From NCBI GenBank assembly GCA_040357565.1, contig JBDODJ010000019.1: a stretch of 64,000 bases of DNA; one strand, given 5' to 3'. The stretch comes from Cercozoa sp. M6MM (Eukaryota; Endomyxa: Ascetosporea). The position numbers and the translations under genes are program-made. Below are positions 11,213 through 22,067 of the stretch, piece by piece (position 1 is the stretch's first letter; the number at the start of each line of letters is the position of its first letter). The notes beneath the pieces were generated by a model. The model was not told the DNA's origin. It ran no database searches and was given only the letters and a program-made list of their open reading frames with translations.

Positions 11213-13473
11213 AGTACAGACATGTGTATACCAACAACTCGGCCAGGTCGGTGCGTGCGCGAAGATTCTGCGGTCGCAGCTGCGCGAAACGACGCGCTTC
11301 GGCCACGGCCTGGAGCACACAAGAGTGCCACTACCTAGAGATACATAAAAGGCGTGCGAACTGCCTACCTTGTCAATGTTGCCAGAGCGCCGGTATGCCG
11401 ACACGAGGAGCGCCGAGATGCGGCCGTAGTACTCACTTTCGAGACGGCGTTTCTCCACGGCGTCTTGCGACTGCGTCGGAGCGTTGTGCTCGCGTGCCCT
11501 GTGCATTTTGTGTTTGCACAATTCACACGCACAGAGAGTAGGCAAGCTACTCGAGCAGCACGTCAACAGCACGCGTGTACTCACGTTCCGCCATCAGCAT
11601 TCTGTCCAAATCAAAGGAGCCTCGAATTTACAACTGATGGCGACACAACAACATACTCTGCAAGCGGAAGGAAGCAACGCGAGGCCGCGCGAGGCGACGT
11701 GTGCACAGCTTCCTGCATGACCTCGATCGACTCTTTCCGTCGACCCAGCGTCTTCAACGCTTCGCCCTGTGCATTCGCACGCACGAACCATCAGTGCCAA
11801 GACAGGTACAGCAAGAACAAACAGGCACCTGCATGGACTGCAGCAGCACGACGAAATGCGAAGACTTCGCACGCTTCGCGTAGCCCACGGCCTGCTCCAG
11901 AGCGACTAGAGCGAGGTCAGCTCGCTTCAGACCGAGCCTGCAAAAAGGACCGACATATCTACACATATACAACAAATAAAGGTAGCCAAGAGTACAGGTA
12001 GTTCTGCGCGGCATTGGCGCACACTTCGCACACACTCTGCACATACTGCTGATCGATGTTGTCGGCACCAAGCTTGTCCGGGAGTGCCTGCAGGTATCCA
12101 CGTCAACTGAAGTCAAAGCAAGAGAACAGCAGCAGTTGATACCATGAGCAAGTGCGTCACAACATCGGTCGCCGTCGAAAGCGCAAAGTTGCGTGCCTCC
12201 GGGTCGAGGTCACCCACCGCCTTTCAACACAACTTGAGTTGAGAGAAACCCTCATCTCGGCAAAGGACTCAGGTGGTACCTTCTGCTTCATGGCAGCATA
12301 GAGCAGCAGTGTCTCAAGACCTTGTACGTCGACAATTCGCTCGGCAATCTCGCGGCGGTGCGACGGGTAGCCCTTTCCCACAAAGAAACGCAAAGAATGA
12401 CAGGTGAAGTTGGTTGTGTGGAAGCTACCTTGACCATGTTCATCATCTCCTTCAACGTGCTTAGTGCGAGCATGCGCACTGAAAACCACCATCGTTTAAA
12501 GACTCAAGAATGCGCGCGAGAGAGAGAAAAACCTTGCACAGGCTGCTTCTTGTCCAAACCGTCATGAACTGCAAACACGGTGCACTCACAAGCAACAACA
12601 AAAGGAGGCAACAACGAACTGATGATGTCGATGGCGTCTGTGTTGCGCGCAAGCTCGCGCAGAACCAATGGCGACGCCGACAGCTGCAGCAGCTCGACCA
12701 AGGCTGCGCGCGGATACGAGTTGACATCACTCACTCAGAAAACACGAGAAACGTCCAATCTACCAGTTCGTCGTTCACGCGGCGACACTGATCGGTCGTC
12801 GAACTTCTGCAGCAGCGTTCCTAAACACACACACACACACACACACGGCATAATTGTCCACCGGAGTCAATTGTAGCTTTTTTGAGAGACAGCAAAGTTA
12901 CGCACACGACGCGGACCGTGCACCGCAAACTCAGCTTGCATAATCTGTGAGAATACGCACATGTACACACAAGCGTACCCACTCGCAGAGCAACCAACAC
13001 ACCATCGGAAGTCCTTGCTGGGCAAAGGCACGCGCGCTGAGCATGTCCATGAGTGACATCTTGACCAACTGCACACAAAGCTCTTTGAAACAACAAAAAG
13101 TAGAGAAACAACAAAGCGTACGTCTTTTTGCGACGCAACGCACCACGAAAGCGCCAGTTCCCGGCCGCTATCGGTGGCAAGGCAGTAGGCAGGGAAGCCC
13201 TGTGGCACAAACAATTCAGTCGCGAGGTTGGCAGCACAGAAGAAGCCTGAACAGAGCTACCGTGATGCCAGCGAACAAAGCAAAGCGAAAACCGTATTTC
13301 CAGATCTGCGAGCGTAGCGCTGCCTGCTCCTGCGTTGTTGTGAACAAGCATTACATCAATCGAACTGGCAGAAATTGACAATTGTTGAGCCCCACCTGAA
13401 GAGCCGTTACACGCGTGGTAGAGGCCATCCGCACAGCTTGATGCGCCACACGACGCAGTGCGAGACGCTGCAT
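10405..13473 (-). CDS. Mitochondrial-type armadillo/TPR repeat protein
   Basis: A multi-exon protein (about 12-14 exons) of helical repeats; family not identified. The start ATG at 13471-13473 opens an arginine-rich, acid-free leader (MQRLALRRVAHQAVRMASTT) typical of mitochondrial import. It is followed by a possible membrane helix in WKYGFRFALFAGIT. Middle exons look like armadillo/HEAT helices: MSLMDMLSARAFAQQGLP, ALVELLQLSASPLVLRELAR, RMLALSTLKEMMNMVK, GLETLLLYAAMKQK. The second half is TPR-like: ADLALVALEQAVGYAKRAKS, AEARRFAQLRPQNLRARTDL, GRWQEADAEVKQAMRLSRG. It ends LLQMLVSFAC. Such a layout suggests a scaffold or assembly factor, which is inference only. Several introns carry CA/TA repeats. 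Confidence 0.7.
11041..11215 (+). repeat. Mixed (CA)/(TA) microsatellite in intron
   Basis: Alternating runs of CACACA and TATATA inside an intron of the armadillo/TPR gene. Nothing protein-like is read across it in a supported frame. Confidence 0.95.
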
Positions 13474-13974
13474 TGCTTTAACCTAAATCGGCAAAAGATA
13501 TCTTTATTTGCCTCCCAGCTGGCAAGTTTCGCAAATGCCAGACACTTTGTCGCAGTGGGTCAACAAAACCTGGCAACTACCGCGTCTCCGCACACCTGCA
13601 GTGCTCGCAGATCGTCTTCTGGTATCAAGTTAAGTGTGCGACGTACATGTCGGTTTCTTCGATTCAGGTCAGAGCCAATAGCCGAGTTTGAGTCGATATA
13701 AACGCGGTCTGCAACACGCCCTCGTGAAAGTCAATAGACAAGACACAGCTTGTGCATTCGGATTGCAAGGCCAGGAAGAGAACTTGTGGACCTAATCGTT
13801 TACGTCAGGAGGTCAGAGAACAACGCGAAAAGCAGTGAAAAGAAGAAACAGCAGAAAGAGAACAACTCGGAAAACTCGTCGGGTGAGCCTTTGTTGCCTT
13901 TACTTGAAGCTTTCTTGAGAGCCCTAAGGAGAGGACACAGTTAAGTTAAATTTTCCTGCACAGGGAACTCAAAA
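13474..13974. promoter_or_regulatory. Divergent promoter region with a likely 5' UTR exon of AMP deaminase
   Basis: Separates the start codons of the armadillo/TPR gene (-) and AMP deaminase (+). An apparent exon ending AACTCGTCGG at about 13880, with a GTGAGC donor and an acceptor TGCACAG at about 13962, would splice in frame to the AMP deaminase coding exon. It has no upstream ATG and an in-frame stop at 13735, so it is read as 5' UTR. Confidence 0.5.
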
Positions 13975-16900
13975 ATGATGCGATCTCGGCACGGACATGG
14001 CAGCGGCAACTTCGAGTTCGACGAGGTCGATCAGAGTACTTATAACTTTAGAACTACGACAAAAAAACAACATGAGGAGAGAAAATAAATTCGTTTTCGC
14101 AGATGCGGAACTGTACCGTGCCGATGCTCGTTCGCGATTGCGAGTTACACAGGCTGCTCGGTAAGTGCCTGCCCTCTTTCCCTGGCAAGATGTGTATCTA
14201 CCCGCACACTAAACTACTGGCGTAGGGCCGATCTGTCGGAAGAAGCGACCGAGGAGGAGTCAATGATCGTACCGTTGATTAGTACTCCGCGTGGATGCAC
14301 ACAAACACACGTGTGTTTTTGTGCAGAGCGAGGACACGTCGGACTCGCTGACGACCGAGTCTGCCGTAGGCTTTCAATAGTTTGACCCACCCTGTTTTGA
14401 CCCGAGACACTTGACCAGTCTAACAAGCTTGTTTGTGAGGGAGATACGGTGTGTGTGCAGCCAGTGGACCCGAAATTCGAGTCGCCGAACCTCACGTTCT
14501 CGCAGCTCACGGAACTCAAGCGCAGTCAGAGCATGTACACCTGCTGTCCTACCTGTACACATGGACGGTCCAAACTGACGGTCCAAATTGACGGTATTTT
14601 ACTGCAGGGTCAAGCTGGACGGCGATGTGCTGCTGGAGGGAGCGACGAAGATTGCGCCGAAACCGGCCGTTCCAGTCATGGTACTGTGTGCCTGTGTTTG
14701 CCTTGGGTTGATACCTTGGTTGGTACCTTGCGCACGTGTGTGCTGGTACCATGTCGGACTGGGATTGCATACCAAGTCGCACACTGCGCAGTCGGACGAC
14801 ACGTCATCGCCGTCGCCCAAGGTGCCCGAGGTGGTCGTGCCCGACTACCAGCGCGTCAACATCACCAAGAAACCCAAGGTCGGCGACGAGCTCAAACATG
14901 TGCAGAAACTCATCGGCGACGCCGTCAGCATGCGCGTGCGTTATGCCCCCCCCCCCCGCCCTTACCATTTACCTCCTAACCATTTACCTCCTTACCCTTT
15001 ACCTCACACTTACCCTTTATTCACTCCTGGCAGCGCAAGTACGTCGGCAAGCACCACCAGCGGCGTGCCTGGCACTCACAGGAACCCGTGGACGACCTGG
15101 CGTCGCTCAACATGTACGCACGTACTTTGGGCGGTCACCTGGAGTGGTCACTCCATGTGGTCACTCCATGTGGTCACTCCACACTCCATGTGGTAATGTG
15201 TGTTGCTGTTGCAGGCGTCGAGCCACGTACCCGCCGCGTTCGTCTCACAAGTTCGCCATGGGCAACGGCGTTGTAGGCTTTTCTTGTGTGTCTCGTGTCC
15301 GCGCGGATGATATAGAATACGAGAAAATACGATAGGTCAAAGTGTGGGACGATGACAGCGAAATTGCGGCGATTTCGGTAATTTTTCTCTTTTGAATAAA
15401 GTGATTTGTGGTATTTGTGCGTGTGCAGGCGGAGGAGTTTTTCCGCGACCTGCACCGTGTGATGCGTCTGGTGGGCAACGGTCCAGCCAAGACCTTCTGC
15501 TACCAGCGACTGCAGATCCTGGAGAGTCGGTTCCGACTGCACCGCGTGCTCAACGAGGACGTCGAGAACGCCGAGCAGCGCGTCGTGCCGCACCGTGGTA
15601 GTTTTACCCCCCTCGTCCCTACCTTTCTTACACCTACCCCTACCTCTGCCCTATTCCTATCTCTACTCTATTCCTACCCTATTCCTACCCCTGCTCTATC
15701 CCTGCCCTATTCATACCCCTACCCTGCTCTATCCCTGCCCTATTCATACCCCTACCCCTGCCCTATCCCTACCCCTGCCCTATCCCTACCCCTGCCCTAC
15801 GCGTGTCTGCAGACTTCTACAACGTGCGCAAGGTGGACAACCACGTGCACCACTCGGCGTGCATGACGCAGAAGCACCTGCTGCGCTACATCAAGAGCAT
15901 GCTGCGGCGGCAGCCCAACACTGTGGTCAAGATCGTCGACGATCCCGAGGTGTGTTACCTTGTTACCCCTGTTGCCCCTGTTGCCCCCTAGTCGACCCTG
16001 CACTTGCAGTCGCCGAGCGGCAAGCGCAGTATGACGCTGGCGGAGCTGTTCGAGTCGCTGCAGGTACCGGCAAGACAGTTCACTGACGGTGTGATCGGTG
16101 GTGTGAGTGACGGTGTGATCGGTGAGAGTGAGGGTGTGATCGGTATCATCGCTGACGGTGTAATGATGCTGGATCAGTTGGACGCCTACGACTTGTCGAT
16201 CGACACGCTGGATATGCACGCACACCAGGACACGTTCCACCGCTTCGACAAGTTCAATCAGAAGTACAACCCGATCGGCGAGTCGCTGCTGCGGTTTTAC
16301 CCCCCTACCCCCTGCCCCTACCTCCCCCTTTACCCCCCTACTCCACAGTGAGGTCTTCCTCAAGACGGACAATGACATGGGCGGACAGTTCCTGGCGGGT
16401 CTGACGCATCAGGTTGCGATGCTTTACCCCCCCCCCCCCTCTGCATCCTTACCCCCCCATCACAACAGGTATTTGACGACCATGCGGCCGCCAAGTACCA
16501 GCTGGCCGAGTAGGATGGCTTTACCCCCTCCCACACCCTCCCCTTTTAAAGCCCCCTCCTCTCAGGTACCGTCTGTCGATCTATGGCAAGCGACGCGACG
16601 AGTGGGACAAACTGGGTCGCTGGGTGGTGTCGCACAACCTGTACTCGCCCAACGTCGTGTGGCTCATCCAGGTACACTTGGACTGTACATATGGACTGTA
16701 CATATGGACTGTACATCTGGGCTTGTATGTATGAACTGTATGTATGGACTGTATGTATGGACTGTATGTATGGACTGATGTATGTGGACAGGTGCCGCGT
16801 CTGTACGAGATCTACAAGTCGCGCAACTTGATCTCGTCCTTCCAGGACATGATCGACAACATCTTCATTCCGCTGTTCGAGGTGCCTCACCGTTTACCCC

Positions 16901-18408
16901 CCCCCCCTGCCCCTACTCTTTCTTACTCCCTCCTGGAACAGGTGACGATCGACCCGAACTCGCACAAGGAGTTGCACCTGTTTCTGCGACACGTTGTCGG
17001 CTTTGATTCCGTGGTATTTCTCTTGTTGTTTTCTCGTGTTGTTGTTTTCTCTCTTGTTGTTTTCTTTGTTGTTGTTTTCTTTGTTGTTGTTTTCTTTGTT
17101 GTTGTTGTTGTTGATTGTTGTTGTTGAAAGGACGACGAGAGCATTCGCGAGTTCCACCGCGGCAAGATGCCAAAGCCGGCGGATGTAGCCTCTCCTTTTT
17201 TGTCCATGTGTGGACCTATCCTGTCCTGTTGGTCCATGTGTCCCTGTCCATTGTGTACAATGTGTACGTGTACCTGTCCAATGTGTACGTGTGTGTGGTC
17301 CAAAGTGGACACGCGAGTCGAACCCGCCGTACGCCATGTGGCTTTACTACATGTGGGCCAACCTCGAGGTGCTCAACCGACTGCGTGTGGCGCGTGGTAC
17401 ACCTTCTTACCCCCCTTCTTACCCCCCTCTTACCCCCTTACCCCCCCCCGGAATGGATACGTTCGCGGTGCGGCCACAAGCCGGCGGGGGCGGTAAGTTT
17501 TAACCCCCCCCCCCCCAACACCCCCCCCGTTTTACCTCCTGTTAATAGGCGACATTGACCATCTGGCGACGACGTTCCTTTTGGCCGATGGCATCAATCA
17601 CGGTACCAGGGGTAGAAGGGGTAGAAGGGGAAGGTGTACATGTGTACATGTATGTGTACACAGGTCTGTTGCTGAAGAAGTCGCCGGTGCTGCAGTACCT
17701 GTACTACCTGACGCAGATCGGTAGTTTTACCCCCCCCCCCTCCCCGGTCTGTGCCCTCTTACTAAATGTCTGGGACAGGAATCTCAATGTCGCCACTGAG
17801 CAACAACTTGTTGTTTGTCGAGTACGACAAGAACCCGTTCCCGCTGTACTTCCGACGCGGTCTCAACGTCACTCTGTCCACCGACGACCCTCTGATGATC
17901 CACTTCACTAAGGCACTTTACCTCACCCCCTCACCTGCTTCACTTCCCTCTTACCCCCCCCCCGGTAGGACCCTCTGGTGGAGGAGTACTCGGTGGCGTC
18001 GCAGGTGTGGAAACTCTCCTCGATCGACATGTGCGAGATCGCACGTGCCTCGGTGCTGCAGGTACCTTCCTCCCCCTAGTACCTAAGTACCTTTGTGCTT
18101 ACCAAATGACCTTGTGACGACAGAGTGGCTTTGATCATCGCATCTGTCAGCACTGGATTGGGTATACCCCCTCTTATCTCCCCCCGTTTCCTGTACTCCT
18201 TTGATGCAGACCGAACTACCTGCTGCCGGGACCTGCTGGAAACGACATGCGGCAGACCAACGTGTACACTATACCCCTACCCCATATATATATATATATA
18301 TATATATCCCTTTTTGGGTGCAGGCCGAACGTGCGACTGTCGTTCCGCCAGGAGCTGCTCGAGGAAGAGCGTGAGCTGTGCGCCACGCCGGTCGAGATGT
18401 ACCGTTGA
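13975..18408 (+). CDS. AMPD: AMP deaminase
   Basis: Converts AMP to IMP and ammonia in the cytosolic purine nucleotide cycle. Around 17-18 exons can be followed with little ambiguity. The start is the ATG pair at 13975-13980 ([19 protein letters not shown]). The N-terminal regulatory part includes [20 protein letters not shown]. The catalytic TIM barrel has the zinc motif [18 protein letters not shown], then [32 protein letters not shown] and [17 protein letters not shown]. It continues with [17 protein letters not shown] and [16 protein letters not shown], whose aspartates are catalytic. The end reads [20 protein letters not shown] and [18 protein letters not shown]. Introns are unusual for their TTTTAC-poly(C) tracts and internal minisatellites. 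The C-terminal coding tail recurs as a fragment at 21426-21479. Confidence 0.96.
15650..15800 (+). repeat. C-rich minisatellite in AMP deaminase intron
   Basis: Degenerate tandem units of roughly CCCTACCCCTGCCCTATTC fill the intron before the exon encoding [14 protein letters not shown]. The C-rich strand is the coding strand. Confidence 0.85.
16676..16792 (+). repeat. TGTATGTATGGAC minisatellite in AMP deaminase intron
   Basis: Tandem copies of GTACATATGGACT grading into TGTATGTATGGAC, between exons encoding NVVWLIQ and VPRLYEIYK. Confidence 0.85.
17024..17127 (+). repeat. TTGTTGTTTTCTT repeat in AMP deaminase intron
   Basis: Low-complexity T/G/C repeat (units near GTTGTTTTCTTT) filling the intron after the exon ending RHVVGFDSV. 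Confidence 0.85.
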
Positions 18409-19043
18409 GCCACGCCAAGCATCTTCGCTTAGTGAACGCGCGTGCACGTGCGTTTGTGATACATCGAGTGCGTGATTTTAGCTCGTTCGGTTTACTAAGA
18501 AATTGACTATATGGTAGCTTCCTTCGCCTGTACCCGTAGGAAGTGAGAACTTAATCCCGCTGACAGTAACCCAAGGTGCGCTAAACCGGCTCGAGATATC
18601 TTGTTGCAGTTTCTAGGAGTGTAGCAACAAATACCAATATCTTTCTGCCAGTCATCCCCGCCCTGGGGACAAACCCGCATGACAATATTGTCATCGGGTA
18701 TTTGTCGGGCTTGTCGTGTGTGTGTGCACTGCACGTCGAATCCACCAGCAGTTGGGGTGACCGTGCCAACCCTTTCAAATCTGATGATTTGTCGACGAGA
18801 GTTCCGCAAGTTCTGCTTAAGCTTCGGGCCGTGATTTAATGACGAAATACAGTGTTTGCACTGACGGCAGAGAGTTCGTTCAAACTCGGACTGCTTCGGT
18901 GAAATGCTTCGCAGTGAGATTTTTGACCAGAAACGCCGAACAATCAGGGTCACAGACGCCAATTTAGCTCCTACTGAAGTCCAAGACTGCACTTCCAAGT
19001 CATTCCGTTGTCCCGTCCGACGCAAGAGCTCCCCAGCAAAGAA
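18409..19043 (+). repeat. Intergenic spacer, copy A of the segmental duplication
   Basis: Spacer between AMP deaminase and the cysteine-rich gene. From about 18490 to 18865 it matches 21570-22035 in order, with indels. Shared blocks include GTAACCCAAGGTGCGCTAAACC, the GGGGTGACCGTG block near 18755, TTGTCGACGAGA and CGAAATACAGTGTTT. It must contain the promoter of the cysteine-rich gene. No gene is seen in it. Confidence 0.85.
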
Positions 19044-21075
19044 ATGAAGTTACTGCCGTCCCTCTTGCTTGTAGCCACGGCCGTTGAGGCGAGTTACACC
19101 GCTGCCAGTGGTTACTACTCGAACTCCAACCCGAATAGCTACGGCAAAAGCAAGGACACGGTCAGTTTGGAGTCGCTCATCCAGTCCAATAATGAGATCG
19201 AACACGACTTGCGCAGTGTTGCTGTGGTATGCGACACCTTTTGTACTGTAAAGAGTGCTGTAAACTTACTGTACGAGTGTGTTTTGAAGAGCATGGACAA
19301 AGCAGGTGCTCAGTTGAAGTCGGCGATGAAAGAGTTGTGGTTCCGTCTCAGTCGAATCGAGCAGGTCATCGACACCACAACCACGACGACGACGACGGCC
19401 ACGGTGGTGCCACCGAGTACAAGTTTGACGACAGATATTCCCGAGACTAGCGTTACTCAGACAACGACGGAACTCTGTGAGTGCACACGTGAGGGTGAGA
19501 GTGGGGAGTACATGTGTCCTGAGGACCCACAGTCCGACCTGTTACAAGGCGAGCAGTGTATCTGCGACTTCGAGTGTGAATTCGGAGTGTGCTCGCTGAT
19601 GTGCATGGTCACGCTGTCGGATGGAACAATAGTGGCTTCGATGGACGCAGCGGATCTTGTTGTACTGAACCGCTGTATAGGGGAAGGTGCCGCACCTGGA
19701 GAAGAGTGCTTCTGCAACTCCGAGTGCCTCGATGGGTTGGCTTGTATCGACAATGACGACGACCCGGCGACGCCTGGAGGCACTTGCAGGGAAGATGCGA
19801 CATCGACGACCCAGACCACGATGACATCGGCCATGTCATCGACGACCATGTCATCGACGACCACGACGGCAATGATGCTGATGCTCGGAGATACGTGTGA
19901 CCCAGCAGACGATCAATGCCCAGGTATAGCATGTACAAACTGAAGCCTCCTTAGGCTCGCAGCTCTTACGTTTGACCAAACATTTCAATGCCAGTCGACA
20001 CCACTTGCTCGCCTACTTGTGCTCGTGAAGATATGACTAGCGGTGTCGATCCAAACGTCTGCATCGACGACAATCCACTCGCAGTCGGCGATGTGTGTCG
20101 TTGCGATACCGAGTGCCCCGGTACAGGACAATTAATAATCATGCACTGCTGCAACTGTGGGTATGTTTTTGACAGTGGAATGCTCGTTTGATTGCACGAT
20201 TGACAATGGAGATCCAGCAAACGAACCCAACGTGTGTGTGGATGCTTCGGTCAAGTCTGGTAACCAGTGTCGCTGCGACTCAGAGTGCGGTACGCCAAAC
20301 TATTGCATGTAGCAGTCTCAGAAAAACAACGATCTGAGTGTTGGAACCAATAGGTGCGGGATCGATGTGCGCAAGTGACTGCACTGTCAGCGGCAATGCC
20401 ATCGGCACAATTATCTGCGCACAAATGGACAACGCTGTTTCCAGAGGCAGTGGATGCAACTGTGACTCCGAGTGCGACGCGAGTACTTCTTTTTAGTTTA
20501 ACACAGCGACAGATCTTGGTATTAATACTCTGCGATAGGCACATGTACCGACACGTGCACAATCACACTCCCGGACGAAAGCACGCTAGACCTGGGGATC
20601 AATCGCTGTGTTGCTGGAGCCGGCACCATTGACGTAGTCATGGAATGTTTTTGCAACTCGGAGTGCGCAACCGGCCAGTGTTCCGGTTCAGATGCGAATC
20701 CTTTCACAGCTCGCACGTGCACAGCACCCCTCGGAGCAACATGCAGCGTTAATGGACAATGCACCTGTACGTGTGCTCTTTGACTTACTTTCGCCTTTCA
20801 TCTTAGCGCAAGTTTGCGTGGCACAGCGAACCTGTGCTCGGGGGACGGAGTCGTCGTCTGCATGCAAGATGGTGGGGTACCCACTGGTACTGAGGTCTGC
20901 GTCGTAGCAGACGCAACGCTCTCAGCCGGCGAGCCCTGTCGCTGCGATTCCGAGTGCACGAGTGGTACAGTTTGTTTGTGCAAATATTGTTCCGTAATTC
21001 TAAGCATCCCCTTCTCATGTTCCACGAGCTGCTTCAGGTAACTGCCAGTCCGCTGGCATGCTGTGTGCTGCGTAA
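19044..21075 (+). CDS. Secreted cysteine-rich repeat protein (array 1)
   Basis: Family not recognised. The start ATG at 19044 gives a signal peptide, MKLLPSLLLVATAVEAS, then a helical stretch and a threonine-rich linker (DTTTTTTTTATVVPPSTS). After that come repeats of about 40-50 residues ending in a motif GE-x-C-(R/F/N)-C-(D/N)-S-E-C, for example GEECFCNSEC, GDVCRCDTEC, GNQCRCDSEC, GEPCRCDSEC. Most repeats from about 19990 on are separate exons, each starting and ending in phase 1 (last base G before GT). The even cysteine content suggests disulphide modules in an extracellular or surface protein. I end it after an exon encoding GNCQSAGMLCAA with a TAA at 21073. Exon-skipping into array 2 downstream would keep the reading frame. 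Confidence 0.7.
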
Positions 21076-21425
21076 CGACGCTCGAAGAAATACTGGTCCA
21101 AGCAAGCGATTTGCCGTTGATCAGTGAGTACACAGGGTTGGCCAGAACGCGTCCGAAGGGCACTACTGTGCCCATTCAGTTTTCAGTTAGAAATTAATTT
21201 TATAAAGCACGTCAACAAGTCTCCAAAAGAGCCCTCGCGAGGTTGAGCCAAGTCTCAAAGGACGCAAGATACTCGGTCTCTTCATGTGGCGGCTGTCAAG
21301 CGTGGGAGTGTGCCTGCACTAGTTGCGTGCTTCCAATACAGCAGGTACTCTAAATTTGCAATCAATGCAAGCTTCCTTGTCTTTTGCTTTTTCACGATAG
21401 CGAAGTCTATTGCGCGCTGTCCTAT
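21076..21425. other. Spacer between cysteine-rich array 1 and the AMP deaminase scar
   Basis: About 350 bases with no coding signal. It probably holds the 3' UTR of array 1 and the left junction of the duplication. Confidence 0.5.
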
Positions 21426-21479
21426 GGTCTCGAGGAGGAGCGCGAGCTGTGCGCCACGCCGGTCACGTTGTACCGATGG
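21426..21479 (+). pseudogene. Fragment of the AMP deaminase last exon
   Basis: Encodes [16 protein letters not shown], matching the last residues of AMP deaminase (18353-18408, [18 protein letters not shown]) at DNA level with a few changes. The stop codon is altered (CGATGG instead of CGTTGA) and nothing upstream matches the enzyme. It is therefore a non-functional scar of a tandem duplication. Confidence 0.88.
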
Positions 21480-22067
21480 GCCTGCGTTCAGATAGTTAAC
21501 ATCCAGTTGGGCAGTTCAGTTTATTAAGAAACCAACTCTGTTCGTTAGTTCAGTTTATTAAAGAAGCCAACTATGTCCGTGAACGTAAGCGATCGTAGTA
21601 CGAAACCAACTATGTACGGCAGTTTCCCTCACCTGTACCCATGGGAAACGAGACATTGACGTGACAGCTCTTGGGGCCGTCACTACTTACTTTGTTTCCT
21701 ATAAGACTTAACTAACTAAGTTTAACTGGTCCCGGGTGACATCCATTGGTAACCCAAGGTGCGCTAAACCAGCTCTAGGTAAAATCTAGTTAGAACAAGC
21801 AGCGAAGGGTTGTAGTATTACTACCCCCCCCCCCAGTGTCATACTGGCGACAAACCAGCATGACAACATTGTCGTCGTGTAAACTTATTAGTCGAAGTTG
21901 TCGTGATCGAGGTCGAATCTGCCTGCAGTTGGGGGGTGACCGTGTCAACCCTAGTCGACTCTTGTGACGTGTCGACGAGATTTTAGCTAGTTTGCTTCAG
22001 GCCGTGGTTTAATGGCGAAATACAGTGTTTTTGCACCGATAGCAGCTTCAGTATCAATCACACATAG
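21480..22067 (+). repeat. Intergenic spacer, copy B of the segmental duplication
   Basis: From about 21570 to 22035 it follows copy A (18490-18865) in order. It has extra insertions, a poly-C run at about 21823-21834, and a local duplication of a TTTATTAAGAAACCAACT-like motif (21515-21570). It runs directly into an internal exon of cysteine-rich array 2 rather than into a first exon. Confidence 0.8.

Noticed and set aside
11041-11320. Tyr/Ile/Cys-rich frames
   Set aside because: Translations of mixed CA/TA repeat in an intron.
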